This document shows, piece by piece, positions 62,490-64,000 of a stretch of DNA of 64,000 nucleotides; positions within the stretch are counted from its first letter, which is position 1, and each line of letters starts with the position of its first letter. The notes below the pieces were generated by a model. That model saw only the letters and a list, made by a program, of their open reading frames with translations, was not told the DNA's origin and did no database searches. The DNA is from Atherix ibis (lineage: Eukaryota > Arthropoda > Insecta > Diptera > Athericidae): assembly GCA_958298945.1 (NCBI GenBank), contig OY282610.1:32743667-32807666 (forward strand), given 5' to 3'. Both the position numbers and the translations under genes were made by a program.

Positions 62490-63780
62490 CGAGGGTCGTT
62501 CAATAAGTCCTTAGAAAATCCAAGAAATTGTGCTCGTAGTGTCGATAAAGATTACTTTTGTAAGTGGCATTATCGACAGGAAAGCTGTCAAAATTTCAGC
62601 TCGATCCATAGCGTAGGTCAATTTCTATCGTCGATTAAAGTTAACGACATTTATTTGTGCATAACACTGGAAAAAAGCGAGTTTAGGGCTGTCATCAAAC
62701 ATCTCCATTTGAAAGGCTTAAGCCCGAAAGAAATCAAAGCCGAGTTGGATGCAGTTCATGGCACATCTGCACCTGTGTTTGCGACGGTTTACAATTGGGT
62801 TGTTTTACACGTAGCCGTTCATCCACAAAAGATGAACATCGTTCAGGAGACCCAGTTGAGGTGTCTACTCCTGAAATCATCGACAAAATCCACGATCTGA
62901 TTTGAACGATCGGCGAATTAAAGTGCGCGAATTAGTTGAGGCCACGGGCATATCACAAGGTACAGTCGCTTCAATTTTGCATGAAAAATTGTCTGTGAAA
63001 AAATGTGGGCAAGATGGGTGCCGCGTTTGCTCTCAGAGGAGAATAAGCGCAATCGTGTTGTGAACTCTGAGGCTATGTTGGCACTCTTTCATCGCAATCC
63101 TGCCGAATTCCTTCGTCGATATGTCACTGTGGATGAAACCTGGATACACTACGAGTAGTACACTCCAGAAACGAAGAGACAGTCATCACAGTGGATTTTC
63201 AAGGGTGAACGGGCTCCGAAGAAGGCAAAAACTGTGCCATCGGCCGGCAAGGTGATGGCCACGGTCTTTTGGGATTCGCAGGGCATCATTTTTATCGACT
63301 ACTTGGAAAAAGGAAAAACAATAACAGGAGCGTATTACGCGTCGTTATTGCAACGGTTGAGCGAGGAAATCAAAGAGAAACGCCCCCATCTGAAGAAGAA
63401 AAAAATCCTCTTGCATAAGGACAATGCGCGTGTGCACACCTGCGCTATTTCCATGGCCAAAAATGTGGAATTGAGAATGGAATTGTTGCAGCATCCCGCT
63501 TATTCACCAGTTTTGGCCCCGAGTGACTATTTTCTTTCCCCCAATCTGAAGAAATGGCTTGGCGGACGACGGTTCACTTCCAACGAAGACGTCATTGCTC
63601 AAACGGATGAGTATTTTGCAGAACTTCCGAAAACCTATTTTTTGGACGGGATAAAAATTTTGGAAAAACGGTTGGAAAAGTGTATAGAGCTAATAGGAGA
63701 TTATGTTGAAAAATAAATTTTTTTTTTTTTAAAAACCGTTTTTTTCCATCTTTTTCTAAGGACTTATTAAACGACCCTCA
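62490..63780 (+). mobile_element. Irritans-type mariner copy E
   Basis: TA on both sides (62488-62489, 63781-63782). The left end is cgagggtcgttcaataagtc and the right, inward, tgagggtcgtttaataagtc. Length 1291 bp, full size. It carries the same HTH lesion as copy D and the same DYFLS change as copy A. Confidence 0.92.
62667..63716 (+). pseudogene. Irritans-type transposase, copy E (start lost, several frameshifts)
   Basis: The start ATG is CTG (62667-62669), giving LEKSEFRAVIKHLHLKGLSP. After APVFATVYNWV the shared replacement near 62800-62812 shifts the frame. A base is missing near 62901, and another small change near 63002 alters VKKISARW. Six bases are inserted near 63151 (cactacgagtagtacactcc), creating a TAG within the first catalytic Asp region. 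From about 63181 the frame is open to TAA 63714-63716: IFKGERAPKKAKTVPSAGKV, ILLHKDNARVHT (second Asp kept, Gln to Lys beside it) and YSPVLAPSDYFLSPNLKKWL (third Asp). Inactive. Confidence 0.92.
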
Positions 63781-63861
63781 TACATTTACTAGTAAGTAAA
63801 CTATTTAAATTTTAATAAAATCCCACGTAAACTTTAACGCGATAAATCTTCAAATGTCAAC

Positions 63862-63950
63862 AAAAGTATGCAAGCATTTCGGTATGCTACCACTTCATAG
63901 AGAATGGCGTGTTTTGAAACTCTCCGAAAGTCTACAAAATTGAAGCACTT
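63862..63950 (-). repeat. Dispersed repeat, inverted copy of 39338-39432
   Basis: acaaaagtatgcaagcattt ... ctccgaaagtctacaaaa is the reverse complement of the 39.4 kb segment with a few differences. It lies 80 bp beyond copy E. Identity of the repeat is unknown. The remaining bases to 64000 are A/T-rich without features. Confidence 0.8.
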
Positions 63951-64000
63951 TATTTTTTACTGATATTTACAATGTTAATAATAAACCGAAAATACAATTG

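Noticed and set aside
1..64000. CRISPR arrays, bacterial operons, tRNA or rRNA genes
   Set aside because: No regularly spaced repeats, no ribosome-binding-site-led gene strings and no cloverleaf or conserved rRNA segment could be found by reading.

Overview
This window looks like nuclear DNA of an insect, possibly a fly. It is very A+T-rich with long A/T runs, it contains many decayed mariner-type transposons and several non-LTR retrotransposon relics, and a piece of it matches the 5' part of an insect mitochondrial ND2 gene. Short motifs of the tatgtatgta / actcgta type and candidate introns of fly-like size fit a dipteran, but that is inference. There are no bacterial operons, CRISPR arrays or recognisable RNA genes.

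Layout. 0-11 kb: relics of a DD41D-type element (10-1015, 3235-3995), a Jockey-type reverse-transcriptase relic (2690-3120), a deleted mariner (4152-4846), a mauritiana-type mariner with TIRs (4862-6115), a mariner with folded-back 5' ends (7826-8691) and a Jockey retrotransposon (8700-10485). 11-19 kb: unassigned sequence, a minus-strand mariner with one nonsense codon (13211-14494), the ND2 numt (15336-15600), an RNase H relic, a Jockey relic and the first of five copies of one irritans-type mariner (17284-18570). 20-34 kb: a DD41D element (20102-21195), a second Jockey copy, two more irritans-type copies (23564-24290, 29831-30997), several decayed mariners and an R1-like retrotransposon with a YADD motif (32700-33690). 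34-49 kb: mostly non-coding, with a Himar-like mariner broken by a single stop (36039-37357), a possible P-element/THAP-like relic near 40 kb and a fourth irritans-type copy (43083-44370). 49-64 kb: a GC-richer mariner broken by one stop (49650-50927) nested inside a minus-strand DD41D element, then mauritiana-type and other mariner relics, a candidate two-exon gene fragment on the minus strand (61592-61944), and the fifth irritans-type copy (62490-63780).

How the parts relate. Essentially all recognisable coding sequence is transposase or reverse transcriptase, and no copy is fully intact. The most informative signals are copy-to-copy comparisons. Two irritans-type copies in opposite orientation share the same frameshifting lesion, so defective copies appear to have moved, presumably with transposase supplied elsewhere. 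One mariner split another transposon and left a TA duplication. At least two relics carry fold-back rearrangements. The only plausible host-gene sequence is the unidentified spliced fragment at 61.6-61.9 kb, with a weaker candidate exon at 39.6 kb. No new multi-gene system is visible.
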